Of a stretch of DNA of 64,000 nt, positions 37,197-50,274 are shown piece by piece (position 1 is the first letter of the stretch; each line of letters opens with the position of its first letter). The notes below the pieces were generated by a model. It ran no database searches and was not told where the DNA came from. It was given only the letters and a program-made list of their open reading frames with translations. The DNA comes from Eutreptiella sp. 'Long Island Sound 2002' (taxonomy: Eukaryota > Euglenozoa > Euglenophyceae > Eutreptiales > Eutreptiaceae), in NCBI GenBank assembly GCA_964036045.1, contig CAXIWF010000149.1:1-64000 (forward strand). Reading direction: 5' to 3'. The translations under genes and the position numbers were made by a program.

Positions 37197-39748
37197 ATGA
37201 GAATATTCCGAGAATTTTCCGAGATTTTTCCGAGAATTTTCCGAGAATTTTCCGAGAATTTTCCGAGAATTTTCCGAGAATTTTCCGGGAATTTTCCGAG
37301 AACTTTCCGAGAATTTTCCGAGAATTTTCCGAGAATTTTCCGGGAATTTTCCGAGAATTTTCCGAGAATTTTCCGAGAATTTTCCGAGAATTTTCCGAGA
37401 ATTTTCCGAGAATTTTCCGTCAATTTTCCGAGAATTTTCCGAGAATTTTCCGAGGATTTTCCGAGAATTTTCCGAGAGTTTTCCGAGAATTTTCCGAGAA
37501 TTTTCCGAGAATTTTCCGAGAATTTTCCGAGAATTTTCCGAGAATTTTCCGGAAATTTTCCGAGAATTTTCTGAGAATTTTCCGAGAATTTTCCGAGAAT
37601 TTTCCGAGAATTTTCCGAGAATTTTCCGAGAATTTTCCGAGAATTTTCCGAGAATTTTCTGAGAATTTTCCGAGAATTTTCCGAGAATTTTCTGAGAATT
37701 TTCCGAGAATTATCCGAGAATTTCCGAGAATTTTCTGAGAATTTTCCGAGAATTTTCCGAGAATTTTCCGAGAATTTTCCGAGAATTTTCCGAGAATTTT
37801 CTGAGAATTTTCCGAGAATTTTCCGAGAATTTTCCGAGAATTTTCCGAGAATTTTCCGAGAATTTTCCGAGAATTTTCCGAGAATTTTCCGAGAATTTTC
37901 CGAGAATTTTCCGAGAATTTTCTGGGAATTTTCCGAGAATTTTCCGAGAATTTTCCGAGACTTTTCCGAGAATTTTCCGAGAATTTTCCGAGAATTTTCC
38001 GAGATTTTTCCGAGAATTTTGCGAGAATTTTCCGAGAATTTTCCGAGAATTTTCCGAGAATTTTCCGAGAATTTTCCGTCAATTTTCCGAGAATTTTCCG
38101 AGAATTTTCCGAGAATTTTCCGAGAATTTTCCGAGAATTTTCCGAGAATTTTCCGAGAATTTTCCGAGAATTTTCCGAGAATTTTCCGAGAATTTTCCGA
38201 GAATTTTCCGAGAATTTTCCGAGAATTTTCCGAGAATTTTCCGTCAATTTTCCGAGAATTTTCCGAGAATTTTCCGAGAATTTTCCGAGAATTTTCTGAG
38301 AATTTTCTGAGAATTTTCCGAGAATTTTCCAAGAATATTCCGAGAATTTTCCGAGAATTTTCCGAGAATTTTCCGAGAATTTTCCGAGAATTTTCCGAGA
38401 TTTTTCCGAGAATTTTCCGAGAATTTTCCGAGAATTTTCTGAGAATTTTCCGAGAATTTTCCGAGAATTTTCCGAGAATTTTCCGAGAATTTGCCGAGAA
38501 TTTTCCGAGAAGTTTCCGAGAATTTTCCGAGAATTTTCCGAGAATTTTCCGTCAATTTTCCGAGAATTTTCCGAGAATTTTCCGAGAATTTTCCGAGAAT
38601 TTTCCGAGAATTTTCCGAGAATTTTCCGAGAATTTTATGAGAATTTTCCGAGAATTTTCCGAGAATTTTCCGAGAATTTTCCGGGAATTTTCCGAGAATT
38701 TTCTGAGAATTTTCCGAGAATTTTCCGAGAATTTTCCGAGAATTTTCCGAGAATTTTCCGAGAATTTTCCGCGAATTTTCCGAGAATTTTCCGAGAATTT
38801 TCCGAGAATTTTCCGAGAATTTTCCGAGAATTTTCGGAGAATTTTCCGAGAATTTTCCGAGAATTTTCTGAGAATTTTCCGAGAATTTTCCGAGAATTTT
38901 CCGAGAATTTTCCGAGAATTTTCCGAGAATTTTCCGGAAATTTTCCGAGAATTTTCTGAGAATTTTCCGAGAATTTTCTGAGAATTTTCTGAGAATTTTC
39001 CGACAATTTTCCGAGAATTTTCCGAGAATTTTCCGAGAATTTTCTGAGAATTTTCCGAGAATTTTCCGAGAATTTTCCGAAATTTTTCCGAGAATTTTCC
39101 GAGAATTTTCCGAGAATTTTCCGAGATTTTTCCGAGAATTTTCCGAGAATTTTCCGAGAATTTTCTGAGAATTTTCCGAGAATTTTCCGAGAATTTTCCG
39201 AGAATTTTCCGAGAATTTGCCGAGAATTTTCCGAGAAGTTTCCGAGAATTTTCCGAGAATTTTCCGAGAATTTTCCGAGAATTTTCCGTCAATTTTCCGA
39301 GAATTTTCCGAGAATTTTCCGAGAATTTTCCGAGAATTTTCCGAGAATTTTCCGAGAATTTTCCGAGAATTTTATGAGAATTTTCCGAGAATTTTCCGAG
39401 AATTTTCCGAGAATTTTCCGGGAATTTTCCGAGAATTTTCTGAGAATTTTCCGAGAATTTTCCGAGAATTTTCCGAGAATTTTCCGAGAATTTTCCGAGA
39501 ATTTTCCGCGAATTTTCCGAGAATTTTCCGAGAATTTTCCGAGAATTTTCCGAGAATTTTCCGAGAATTTTCGGAGAATTTTCCGAGAATTTTCCGAGAA
39601 TTTTCTGAGAATTTTCCGAGAATTTTCCGAGAATTTTCCGAGAATTTTCCGAGAATTTTCCGAGAATTTTCCGGAAATTTTCCGAGAATTTTCTGAGAAT
39701 TTTCCGAGAATTTTCTGAGAATTTTCTGAGAATTTTCCGACAATTTTC
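36812..39748 (+). repeat. 2.94-kb higher-order repeat, copy 2
   Basis: This is the direct tandem copy of 33875-36811, with markers at 36812, 37197, 38637 and 39374. Its right end is inferred from the offset. An inner 737-bp duplication (38552/39289) overlaps its right part. Confidence 0.78.
38552..39288 (+). repeat. 737-bp tandem duplication, copy 1
   Basis: Starting at a GTCAA unit, the order TATGAGAATTTTCC, CCGGGAA, CGCGAA, CGGAGAA, CCGGAAA, three close TCTGAG units and CCGACAA is repeated exactly 737 bp (67 x 11) downstream. Confidence 0.82.
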
Positions 39749-40025
39749 CGAGAATTTTCCGAGAATTTTCCGAGAATTTTCTGAGAATTTTCCGAGAATT
39801 TTCCGAGAATTTTCCGAGATTTTTCCGAGAATTTTCCGAGAATTTTCCGAGAATTTTCCGAGATTTTTCCGAGAATTTTCCGAGAATTTTCCGAGAATTT
39901 TCCGAGAATTTTCCGAGAATTTTCCGTCAATTTTCCGAGAATTTTCCGAGAATTTTCCGAGAATTTTCCGAGAATTTTCCGAGAATTTTCCGAGAATTTT
40001 CCGAGAATTTTCCGAGAATTTTCCG
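39289..40025 (+). repeat. 737-bp tandem duplication, copy 2
   Basis: This is the second copy, with TATGAG at 39374 and CCGACAA near 39740. Its first 455 bp or so keep the variant order of copy 1. The remainder to the nominal right end is less certain. Confidence 0.7.
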
Positions 40026-41500
40026 AGAATTTTCCGAGAATTTTCCGAGAATTTTCGGAGAATATTCCGAGAATTTTCCGAGAATTTTCCGTCAATTTTC
40101 CGAGAATTTTCCGAGAATTTTCCGAGAATTTTCCGAGAATTTTCTGAGAATTTTCTGAGAATTTTCCGAGAATTTTCCAAGAATTTTCCGAGAATTTTCC
40201 GAGAATTTTCCGAGAATTTTCCGAGAATTTTCCGAGAATTTTCCGAGATTTTTCCGAGAATTTTCAGAGAATTTTCCGAGAATTTTCTGAGAATTTTCCG
40301 AGAATTTTCCGAGAATTTTCCGAGAATTTTCCGAGAATTTGCCGAGAATTTTCCGAGAATTTTCCGAGAATTTTCCGAGAATTTTCCGAGAATTTTCCGA
40401 GAATTTTCCGTCAATTTTCCGAGAATTTTCCGAGAATTTTCCGAGAATTTTCCGAGAATTTTCCGAGAATTTTCCGAGAATTTTCCGAGAATTTTATGAG
40501 AATTTTCCGAGAATTTTCCGAGAATTTTCCGAGAATTTTCCGGGAATTTTCCGAGAATTTTCCGAGAATTTTCCGAGAATTTTCCGAGAATTTTCCGCGA
40601 ATTTTCCGAGAATTTTCCGATAATTTTCCGAGAATTTTCCGAGAATTTTCCGAGAATTTTCGGAGAATTTTCCGAGAATTTTCCGAGAATTTTCTGAGAA
40701 TTTTCCGAGAATTTTCCGAGAATTTTCCGAGAATTTTCCGAGAATTTCCCGAGAATTTTCCGGAAATTTTCCGAGAATTCTCTGAGAATTTTCCGAGAAT
40801 TTTCTGAGAATTTTCCGAGAATTTTCCGAGAATTTTTCGAGAATTTTCCGAGAATTTTCCGAGAATTTTCCGAGAATTTTCCGAGAATGTTCCGAGAATT
40901 TTCCGAGAATTTTCCGAGAATTTTCCGAGAATTTTCCGAGAATTTTCCGAGAATTTTCCGAGAATTTTCTGAGAATTTTCCGCGAATTTTCCGAGAATTT
41001 TCGGAGAATTTTCCGAGAATTTTCCGAGAATTTTCCGAGAATTTTCCGAGGATTTTCCGAGAATTTTCCGAGAATTTTCCGAGAATTTTCCGAGAATTTT
41101 CCGAGAATTTTCCGGGAATTTTCCGAGAATTTTCCGAGAATTTTCCGAGAATTTTCCGAGAATTTTCCGAGAATTTTCTGAGAATTTTCCGAGAATTATC
41201 CGAGAATTTTCCGAGAATTTTCTGAGAATTTTCCGAGAATTTTCCGAGAATTTTCCGAGAATTTTCCGAGAATTTTCCGAGAATTTTCCGAGAATTTTCT
41301 GAGAATTTTCCGAGAATTTTCCGAGAATTTTCCGAGAATTTTCCGAGAATTTTCCGAGAATTTTCCGAGAATTTTCCGAGAATGTTCCGAGAATTTTCCG
41401 AGAATTTTCCGAGAATTTTCTGAGAATTTTCCGAGAATTTTCCGAGAATTTTCCGAGATTTTTCCGAGAATTTTCCGAGAATTTTCCGAGAATTTTCCGA

Positions 41501-42245
41501 GATTTCCGAGATTTTTCCGAAAATTTTCCGAGAATTTTCCGAAAATTTTCCGAGAATTTTCCGAGAATTTTCCGAGAATTTTCCGTCAATTTTCCGAGAA
41601 TTTTCCAAGAATTTTCCGAGAATTTTCCGAGAATTTTCCGAGAATTTTCCGAGAATTTTCCGAGAATTTTCCGAGAATTTTCCGAGAATTTTCCGTCAAT
41701 TTTCCGAGAATTTTCCGAGAATTTTCCGAGAATTTTCCGAGAATTTTCCGAGAATTTTCCGAGAATTTTCCGGGAATTTTCCGAGAATTTTCCGAGAATT
41801 TTCTGAGAATTTTCCGAGAATTTTCCGAGAATTTCTGAGAATTTTCCGAGAATTTTCCGAGAATTTTCCGAGAATTCTATGAGAATTTTCCGAGAATTTT
41901 CCGAGAATTTTCCGAGAATTTTCCGGGAATTTTCCGAGAATTTTCCGAGAATTTTCCGAGAATTTTCCGAGAATTTTCCGCGAATTTTCCGAGAATTTTC
42001 CGAGAATTTTCCGAGAATTTTCCGAGAATTTTCCGAGAATTTCCGGAGAATTTTCCGAGAATTTCCCGAGAATTTTCCGAGAATTTTCCGAGAATTTTCC
42101 GAGAATTTTCCGAGAATTTTCCGAGAATGTTCCGAGAATTTTCCGAGAATTTTCCGAGAATTTTCTGAGAATTTTCCGAGAATTTTCCGAGAATTTTCCG
42201 AGATTTTTCCGAGAATTTTCCGAGAATTTTCCGAGAATTTTCCGA
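41501..42245 (+). repeat. 745-bp higher-order repeat
   Basis: A rare cluster, GATTTCCGAGATTTTTCC followed by two CCGAAAA units, starts at 41501 and again at 42246, 745 bp apart. The GAATTCTATGAG unit (41872 and 42617) and the CCAAGAA unit after GTCAA (near 41608 and 42353) show the same 745-bp offset. Confidence 0.85.
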
Positions 42246-44517
42246 GATTTCCGAGATTTTTCCGAAAATTTTCCGAGAATTTTCCGAAAATTTTCCGAGA
42301 ATTTTCCGAGAATTTTCCGAGAATTTTCCGTCAATTTTCCGAGAATTTTCCAAGAATTTTCCGAGAATTTTCCGAGAATTTTCCGAGAATTTTCCGAGAA
42401 TTTTCCGAGAATTTTCCGAGAATTTTCCGAGAATTTTCCGTCAATTTTCCGAGAATTTTCCGAGAATTTTCCGAGAATTTTCCGAGAATTTTCCGAGAAT
42501 TTTCCGAGAATTTTCCGGGAATTTTCCGAGAATTTTCCGAGAATTTTCTGAGAATTTTCCGAGAATTTTCCGAGAATTTCTGAGAATTTTCCGAGAATTT
42601 TCCGAGAATTTTCCGAGAATTCTATGAGAATTTTCCGAGAATTTTCCGAGAATTTTCCGAGAATTTTCCGGGAATTTTCCGAGAATTTTCCGAGAATTTT
42701 CCGAGAATTTTCCGAGAATTTTCCGCGAATTTTCCGAGAATTTTCCGAGAATTTTCCGAGAATTTTCCGAGAATTTTCCGAGAATTTTCGGAGAATTTTC
42801 CGAGAATTTTCCGAGAATTTTCTGAGAATTTTCCGAGAATTTTCCGAGAATTTTCCGAGAATTTTCCGAGAATTTTCCGAGAATTTTCCGGAAATTTTCC
42901 GAGAATTTTCCGAGAATTTTCCGAGAATTTTCCGAGAATTTTCCGAGAATTTTCCGAGAATTTTCCGAGAATTTTCCGAGAATTTTCCGTCAATTTTCCG
43001 AGAATTTTCCGAGAATTTTCCGAGAATTTTCCGAGAATTTTCTGAGAATTTTCTGAGAATTTTCCGAGAATTTTCCAAGAATTTTCCGAGAATTTTCCGA
43101 GAATTTTCCGAGAATTTTCCGAGAATTTTCCGAGAATTTTCCGAGATTTTTCCGAGAATTTTCAGAGAATTTTCCGAGAATTTTCTGAGAATTTTCCGAG
43201 AATTTTCCGAGAATTTTCCGAGAATTTTCCGAGAATTTGCCGAGAATTTTCCGAGAATTTTCCGAGAATTTTCCGAGAATTTTCCGAGAATTTTCCGAGA
43301 ATTTTCCGTCAATTTTCCGAGAATTTTCCGAGAATTTTCCGAGAATTTTCCGAGAATTTTCCGAGAATTTTCCGAGAATTTTATGAGAATTTTCCGAGAA
43401 TTTTCACAGAATTTTCCGAGAATTTTCCGGGAATTTTCCGAGAATTTTCCGATAATTTTCCGAGAATTTTCCGAGAATTTTCCGAGAATTTTCGGAGAAT
43501 TTTCCGAGAATTTTCCGAGAATTTTTTGAGAATTTTCCGAGAATTTTCCGAGAATTTTCCGAGAATTTTCCGAGAATTTTCCGAGAATTTTCCGGAAATT
43601 TTCCGAGAATTCTCTGAGAATTTTCCGAGAATTTTCTGAGAATTTTCCGAGAATTTTCCGAGAATTTTTCGAGAATTTTCCGAGAATTTTCCGAGAATTT
43701 TCCGAGAATTTTCCGAGAATTTTCCGAGAATTTTCCGAGAATTTTCCGAGAATTTTCCGAGAATTTTCCGAGAATTTTCCGAGAATTTTCCGAGAATTTT
43801 CTGAGAATTTTCCGCGAATTTTCCGAGAATTTTCCGAGAATTTTCCGAGAATTTTCCGAGAATTTTCCGAGAATTTTCCGAGAATTTTCCGAGAATTTTC
43901 CGAGAATTTTCCGAGAATTTTCCGAGAATTTTCCGAGAATTTTCCGGGAATTTTCCGAGAATTTTCCGAGAATTTTCTGAGAATTTTCCGAGAATTTTCC
44001 GAGAATTTTCTGAGAATTTTCCGAGAATTATCCGAGAATTTCCGAGAATTTTCTGAGAATTTTCCGAGAATTTTCCGAGAATTTTCCGAGAATTTTCCGA
44101 GAATTTTCCGAGAATTTTCCGAGAATTTTTCTGAGAATTTTCCGAGAATTTTCCGAGAATTTTCCGAGAATTTTCCGAGAATTTTCCGAATATTTTTCGA
44201 GAATGTTCCGAGAATTTTCCGAGAATTTTCCGAGAATTTTCTGAGAATTTTCCGAGAATTTTCCGAGAATTTTCCGAGAATTTTCCGAGAATTTTCCGAG
44301 AATTTTCCGAGAATTTTCCGAGAATTTTCCGAGATTTTTCCGAGAATTTTCCGAGAATTTTCCGAGAATTTTCCGAGAATTTTCCGAGAATTTTCCGAGA
44401 ATTTTCCGTCAATTTTCCGAGAATTTTCCAAGAATTTTCCGAGAATTTTCCGAGAATTTTCCGAGAATTTTCCGAGAATTTTCCGAGAATTTTCCGAGAA
44501 TTTTCCGAGAATTTTCC

Positions 44518-44533
44518 GTCAATTTTCCGTCAA
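44518..44533 (+). repeat. Two adjacent GTCAA variant monomers
   Basis: Two TTTTCCGTCAA units sit side by side here. Elsewhere in the window this variant appears singly, usually 7 to 60 monomers apart. It marks the approximate change from the middle to the right variant domain. Confidence 0.7.
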
Positions 44534-44814
44534 TTTTCCGAGAATTTTCCGAGAATTTTCCGAGAATTTTCCGAGAATTTTCCGAGAATTTTCCGAGAAT
44601 TTTCCGAGAATTTTCCGAGAATTTTCCGAGAATTTTCCGAGAATTTTCCGAGAATTTTCCGAGAATTTTCCGAGAATTTTCCGAGAATTTTCCGAGAATT
44701 TTCCGTCAATTTTCCGAGAATTTTCCGAGAATTTTCCGAGAATTTTGCGAGAATTTTCCGAGATTTTTCCGAGAATTTTCTGAGAATTTTCCGAGAATTT
44801 TCCGAGAATTTTCG

Positions 44815-44822
44815 ACTTGTCC
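44815..44822 (+). other. ACTTGTCC insertion in a monomer, copy 1
   Basis: The unit reads TTTTCGACTTGTCCGAGAA. ACTTGT is not derivable from the monomer by one change and is the clearest foreign oligomer seen. It recurs at 50267 and 50944. A TTTTCGACCGAGAA unit near 818-831 may be a shorter relative. Confidence 0.75.
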
Positions 44823-47104
44823 GAGAATTTTCCGAGAATTTTGCGAGAATTTTCCGAGAATTTTCCGAGAATTTTCCGAGAATTTTCCGAGAATTTTCCG
44901 AGAATTTTCCGAGAATTTTCTGAGAATTTTCCGAGAATTTTCCGAGAATTTTCCGAGATTTTTCCGAGAATTTTCCGAGAATTTTCCGAGAATTTTCCGA
45001 GAATTTTCCGAGATTTTTCCGAGAATTTTCCGAGAATTTTCCGAGAATTTTCCGAGAATTTTCCGAGAATTTTCCGAGAATTTTCCGTCAATTTTCCGAG
45101 AATTTTCCGAGAATTTTCCCAGAATTTTCCGAGAATTTTCCGAGAATTTTCCGAGAATTTTCCGAAAATTTTCCGAGAATTTTCCGAGAATTTTCCGAGA
45201 ATTTTCCGTCAATTTTCCGAGAATTTTCCGAGAATTTTCCGAGAATTTTCCGAGAATTTTCCGAGAATTTTCCGAGAATTTTCCGAGAATTTTCCGGGAA
45301 TTTTCCGAGAATTTTCCGAGAATTTTCCGAGAATTTTCCGAGAATTTTCCGAGAATTTTCCGAGAATTTTCCGAGAATTTTTCCGAGAATTTTCCGAGAA
45401 TTTTCCGTCAATTTTCCGAGAATTTTCCGAGAATTTTCCGAGAATTTTCCGAGAATTTTCCGAGATTTTTCCGAGAATTTTCTGAGAATTTTCCGAGAAT
45501 TTTCCGAGAATTTTCCGAGAATTTTCCGAGAATTTTCCGAGAATTTTCCGAAAATTTTCCGAGAATTTTCCGAGAATTTTCCGAGATTTTTCCGAGAATT
45601 TTCCGAGAATTTTCCGAGAATTTTCCGAGAATTTTCCGAGAATTTTCCGAGAACTTTCCGAGAATTTTCCGAGAATTTTCTGAGAATTTTCCGAGAATTT
45701 TCCGAGAATTTTCCGAGAATTTTCCGTCAATTTTCCGCGAATTTTCCGAGAATTTTCCGAGAATTTTCCGAGATTTTTCCGAGAATTTTCCGAGAATTTT
45801 CCGAGAATTTTCCGAGAATTTTCCGAGAATTTTCCGAGAACTTTCCGAGAATTTTCCGAGAATTTTCCGAGAATTTTCCGAGAATTTTCCGAGAAGTTTC
45901 CGTCAATTTTCCGAGAATTTTCCGAGAATTTTCCGAGAATTTTCCGAGAATTTTCTGAGAATTTTCTGAGAACTTTCCGAGAGTTTTCCGAGAATTTTCC
46001 GAGAATTTTCCGAGAATTTTCCGAGAATTTTCCGAGAATTTTCCGAGAATTTTCCGAGAATTTTCCGTCAATTTTCCGAGAATTTTCCGAGAATTTTCCG
46101 AGAATTTTCCGAGAATTTTCCGAGATTTTTCCCAGAATTTTCTGAGAATTTTCCGAGAATTTTCCGAGAATTTTCCGAGAATTTTCCGAGAATTTTCCGA
46201 GAATTTTCCGAAAATTTTCCGAGAATTTTCCGAGAATTTTCCGAGATTTTTCCGAGAATTTTCCGAGAATTTTCCGAGAATTTTCCGAGAATTTTCCGAG
46301 AATTTTCCGAGAACTTTCCGAGAATTTTCCGAGAATTTTCCGAGAATTTTCCGAGAATTTTCCGAGAATTTTCCGAGAATTTTCCGTCAATTTTCCGAGA
46401 ATTTTCCGAGAATTTTCCGAGAATTTTCCGAGAATTTTCCGAGAATTTTCCGAGAAATTTCCGAGAAATTTCCGAGAATTTTCCGTCAATTTTCCGAGAA
46501 TTTTCCGAGAATTTTCCGAGAATTTTCCGAGAATTTTCCGAGATTTTTCCGAGAATTTTCTGAGAATTTTCCGAGAATTTTCCGAGAATTTTCCGAGAAT
46601 TTTCCGAGAATTTTCCGAGAATTTTCCGAAAATTTTCCGAGAATTTTCCGAGAATTTTCCGAGATTTTTCCGAGAATTTTCCGAGAATTTTCCGAGAATT
46701 TTCCGAGAATTTTCCGAGAATTTTCCGAGAACTTTCCGAGAATTTTCCGAGAATTTTCCGAGAATTTTCCGAGAATTTTCCGAGAATTTTCCGAGAATTT
46801 TCCGTCAATTTTCCGGAGAATTTTCCGAGAATTTTCCGAGAATTTTCCGAGATTTTTCCGAGAATTTTCCGAGAATTTTCCGAGAATTTTCCGAGAATTT
46901 TCCGAGAATTTTCCGAGAATTTTCCGAGAAGTTTCCGTCAATTTTCCGAGAATTTTCCGAGAATTTTCCGAGAATTTTCCGAGAATTTTCTGAGAATTTT
47001 CTGAGAACTTTCCGAGAGTTTTCCGAGAATTTTCCGAGAATTTTCCGAGAATTTTCCGAGAATTTTCCGAGAATTTTCCGAGAATTTTCCGAAAATTTTC
47101 CGAG

Positions 47105-48104
47105 AATTTTCCGAGAATTTTCCGGGAATATCCCGAGAATTTTCCGAGAATTTTCCGAGAATTTCCGAGAATTTTCCGAGAATTTTCCGAGAATTTTCCG
47201 GGAATTTTCCGAGAATTTTCCGAGAATTTTCCGAGAATTTTCCGAGAATTTTCCGAGAATTTTCCGGGAATATTCCGAGAATTTTCCGAGAATTTTCCGA
47301 GAATTTTCCGAGAATTCTCTGAGAATTTTCCGAGAATTTTCCGAGAATTTTCCGAGAATTTTCCGAGAATTTTCCGAGAATTTTCCGAGAATTTTCCGAG
47401 AATTTTCCGAGAATTTTCCGAGAATTTTCCGTCAATTTTCCGAGAATTTTCCGAGAATTTTCCGAGAATTTTCCGAGAATTTTCCGTGAATTTTCCGAGA
47501 ATTTTCCGAGAATTTTCCGAGAATTTTCCGAGAATTTTCCGAGAATTTTCCGAGAATTATCCGAGAATTTTCCGAGAATTTTCCGAGAATTTTCCGAGAA
47601 TTTTCCGAGAATTTTCCGAGAATTTTCCGAGAATTTTCGGAGAATTTTCCGAGAATTTTCCGAGAATTTTCTCAGAATTTTGCGAGAATTTTCCGAGAAT
47701 TGTCCGGAAATTTTCCGAGAATTTTCTGAGAATTTTCCGAGAATTTTCTGAGAATTTTCCGAGAATTTTCCGAGAATTTTTCGAGAATTTTCCGAGAATT
47801 TTCCGAGAATTTTCCGAGAATTTTCCGAGAATTTTCCGAGAATTTTCCGAGAATTTTCCGAGAATTTTCCGAGAATTTTCCGAGAATTTTCCGAGAATTT
47901 TCCGAGAATTTTCTGAGAATTTTCCGAGAATTTTCCGAGAATTTTCCGAGAATTTTCCGGGAATTTTCCGAGAATTTTCCGAGAATTTTCTGAGAATTTT
48001 CTGAGAACTTTCCGAGAGTTTTCCGAGAATTTTCCGAGAATTTTCCGAGAATTTTCCGAGAATTTTCCGAGAATTTTCCGAGAATTTTCCGAAAATTTTC
48101 CGAG
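47105..48104 (+). repeat. 1.0-kb higher-order repeat, copy 1
   Basis: CCGGGAATATCCCGAG near 47122, GAATTCTCTGAG at 47312, GTCAA near 47430 and GTGAATT at 47486 repeat about 1,000 bp downstream (48122, 48313, about 48430 and 48486). A third partial copy is seen near 52218-52583 with the same markers. Confidence 0.8.
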
Positions 48105-49104
48105 AATTTTCCGAGAATTTTCCGGGAATATCCCGAGAATTTTCCGAGAATTTTCCGAGAATTTTCCGAGAATTTTCCGAGAATTTTCCGAGAATTTTCC
48201 GGGAATTTTCCGAGAATTTTCCGAGAATTTTCCGAGAATTTTCCGAGAATTTTCCGAGAATTTTCCGGGAATATTCCGAGAATTTTCCGAGAATTTTCCG
48301 AGAATTTTCCGAGAATTCTCTGAGAAGTTTCCGAGAATTTTCCGAGAATTTTCCGAGAATTTTCCGAGAATTTTCCGAGAATTTTCCGAGATTTTCCGAG
48401 AATTTTCCGAGAATTTTCCGAGAATTTTCCGTCAATTTTCCGAGAATTTTCCGAGAATTTTCCGAGAATTTTCCGAGAATTTTCCGTGAATTTTCCGAGA
48501 ATTTTCCGAGAATTTTTCCGAGAATTTTCCGAGAATTTTCCGAGAATTTTCCGAGAATTATCCGAGAATTTTCCGAGAATTTTCCGAGAATTTTCCGAGA
48601 ATTTTCCGAGAATTTTCCGAGAATTTTCCGAGAATTTTCGGAGAATTTTCCGAGAATTTTCCGAGAATTTTCTGAGAATTTTCCGAGAATTTTCCGAGAA
48701 TTGTCCGGAAATTTTCCGAGAATTTTCTGAGAATTTTCCGAGAATTTTCTGAGAATTTTCCGAGAATTTTCCGAGAATTTTTCGAGAATTTTCCGAGAAT
48801 TTTCCGAGAATTTTCCGAGAATTTTCCGAGAATTTTCCGAGAATTTTCCGAGAATTTTCCGAGAATTTTCCGAGAATTTTCCGAGAATTTTCCGAGAATT
48901 TCCGAGAATTTTCTGAGAATTTTCCGAGAATTTTCCGAGAATTTTCCGAGAATTTTCCGGGAATTTTCCGAGAATTTTCCGAGAATTTTCTGAGAATTTT
49001 CCGAGAATTTTCCGAGAATTTTGTGAGAATTTTCCGAGAATTATCCGAGAATTTCCGAGAATTTTCTGAGAATTTTCCGAGAATTTTCCGAGAATTTTCC
49101 GAGA
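48105..49104 (+). repeat. 1.0-kb higher-order repeat, copy 2
   Basis: This is the second copy of the unit, with CCGGGAATATCCCGAG near 48122 and GTGAATT at 48486. It has a T5 unit at about 48511-48515 that is absent from copy 1. The right boundary is nominal. Confidence 0.68.
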
Positions 49105-49520
49105 ATTTTCCGAGAATTTTCCGAGAATTTTCCGAGAATTTTCTGGGAATTTTCGGAGAATTTTCCGAGAATTTTCCGAGAATTTTCCGAGAATTTTCCG
49201 AGAATTTTCCGAGAATTTTCCGAGAATTTTCTGAGAATTTTCCGAGAATTTTCCGAGAATTTTCCGAGATTTTTCCGAGAATTTTCCGAGAATTTTCCGA
49301 GAATTTTCCGAGAATTTTCCGAGATTTTTCCGAGAATTTTCCGAGAATTTTCCGAGAATTTTCCGAGAATTTTCCGAGAATTTTCCGAGAATTTTCCGAG
49401 AATTTTCCGAGAATTTTTCGAGAATTTTCCGAGAATTTTCCGTCAATTTTCCGAGAATTTTCCGAGAATTTTCCGAGAATTTTCCGAGAATTTTCCGAGA
49501 TTTTTCCGAGAATTTTCTGA
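49023..49520 (+). repeat. GTGAG-TTATCC segment, copy with 4,129-bp offset
   Basis: The marker TTTTGTGAGAA, one consensus unit, TTATCCGAGAA, a 10-bp unit and TCTGAG is followed by variants that match 53152-53649 in order (CGGAGAA, TCTGAG, GAGATTT pairs, GTCAA, GAGATTT). Substitutions differ, for example TCTGGGAA near 49142 where the other copy has TCTGAGAA. Confidence 0.82.
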
Positions 49521-50266
49521 GAATTTTCCGAGAATTTTCCGAGAATTTTCCGAGAATTTTCCGAGAATTTTCGAGAATTTTCCGAAAATTTTCCGAGAAT
49601 TTTCCGAGAATTTTCCGAGATTTTTCCGAGAATTTTCCGAGAATTTTCCGAGAATTTTCCGAGAATTTTCCGAGAATTTTCCGAGAACTTTCCGAGAATT
49701 TTCCGAGAATTTTCCGAGAATCTTCCGAGAATTTTCCGAGAATTTTCCGGGAATTTTCCGAGAATTTTCCGAGAATTTTCCGAGAGTTTTCCGAGATTTT
49801 TCCGAGAATTTTCCGAGAATTTTCCGTCAATTTTCCGAGAATTTTTCCGAGAATTTTCCGAGAATTTTCCGAGATTTTTCCGAGAATTTTCCGAGAATTT
49901 TCCGAGAATTTTCCGAGAATTTTCCGAGAATTTTCCGAGAACTTTCCGAGAATTTTCCGAGAATTTTCCGAGAATTTTCCGAGAATTTTCCGAGAAGTTT
50001 CCGTCAATTTTCCGAGAATTTTCCGGGAATTTTCCGAGAATTTTCCGAGAATTTTCTGAGAATTTTCTGAGAACTTTCCGGGAGTTTTCCGAGAATTTTC
50101 CGAGAATTTTCCGAGAATTTTCCGAGAATTTTCCGAGAATTTTCCGAGAATTTTCCGAAAATTTTCCGAGAATTTTCCGAGAATTTTCCGAGAATTTTGC
50201 GAGAATTTTCCGAGATTTTTCCGAGAATTTTCTGAGAATTTTCCGAGAATTTTCCGAGAATTTTCC

Positions 50267-50274
50267 ACTTGTCC
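50267..50274 (+). other. ACTTGTCC insertion in a monomer, copy 2
   Basis: The unit reads TTTTCCACTTGTCCGAGAA, with ACTTGTCC inserted after TTTTCC. The flanks share variants with copy 3, which lies 677 bp downstream, so the two were copied together. Confidence 0.8.

Noticed and set aside
47120-47136. CCGGGAATATCCCGAG as a palindromic protein-binding site
   Set aside because: GGGAATATCCC is not a perfect inverted repeat (its reverse complement is GGGATATTCCC), and its recurrence near 48122 and 52218 is explained by segmental duplication.
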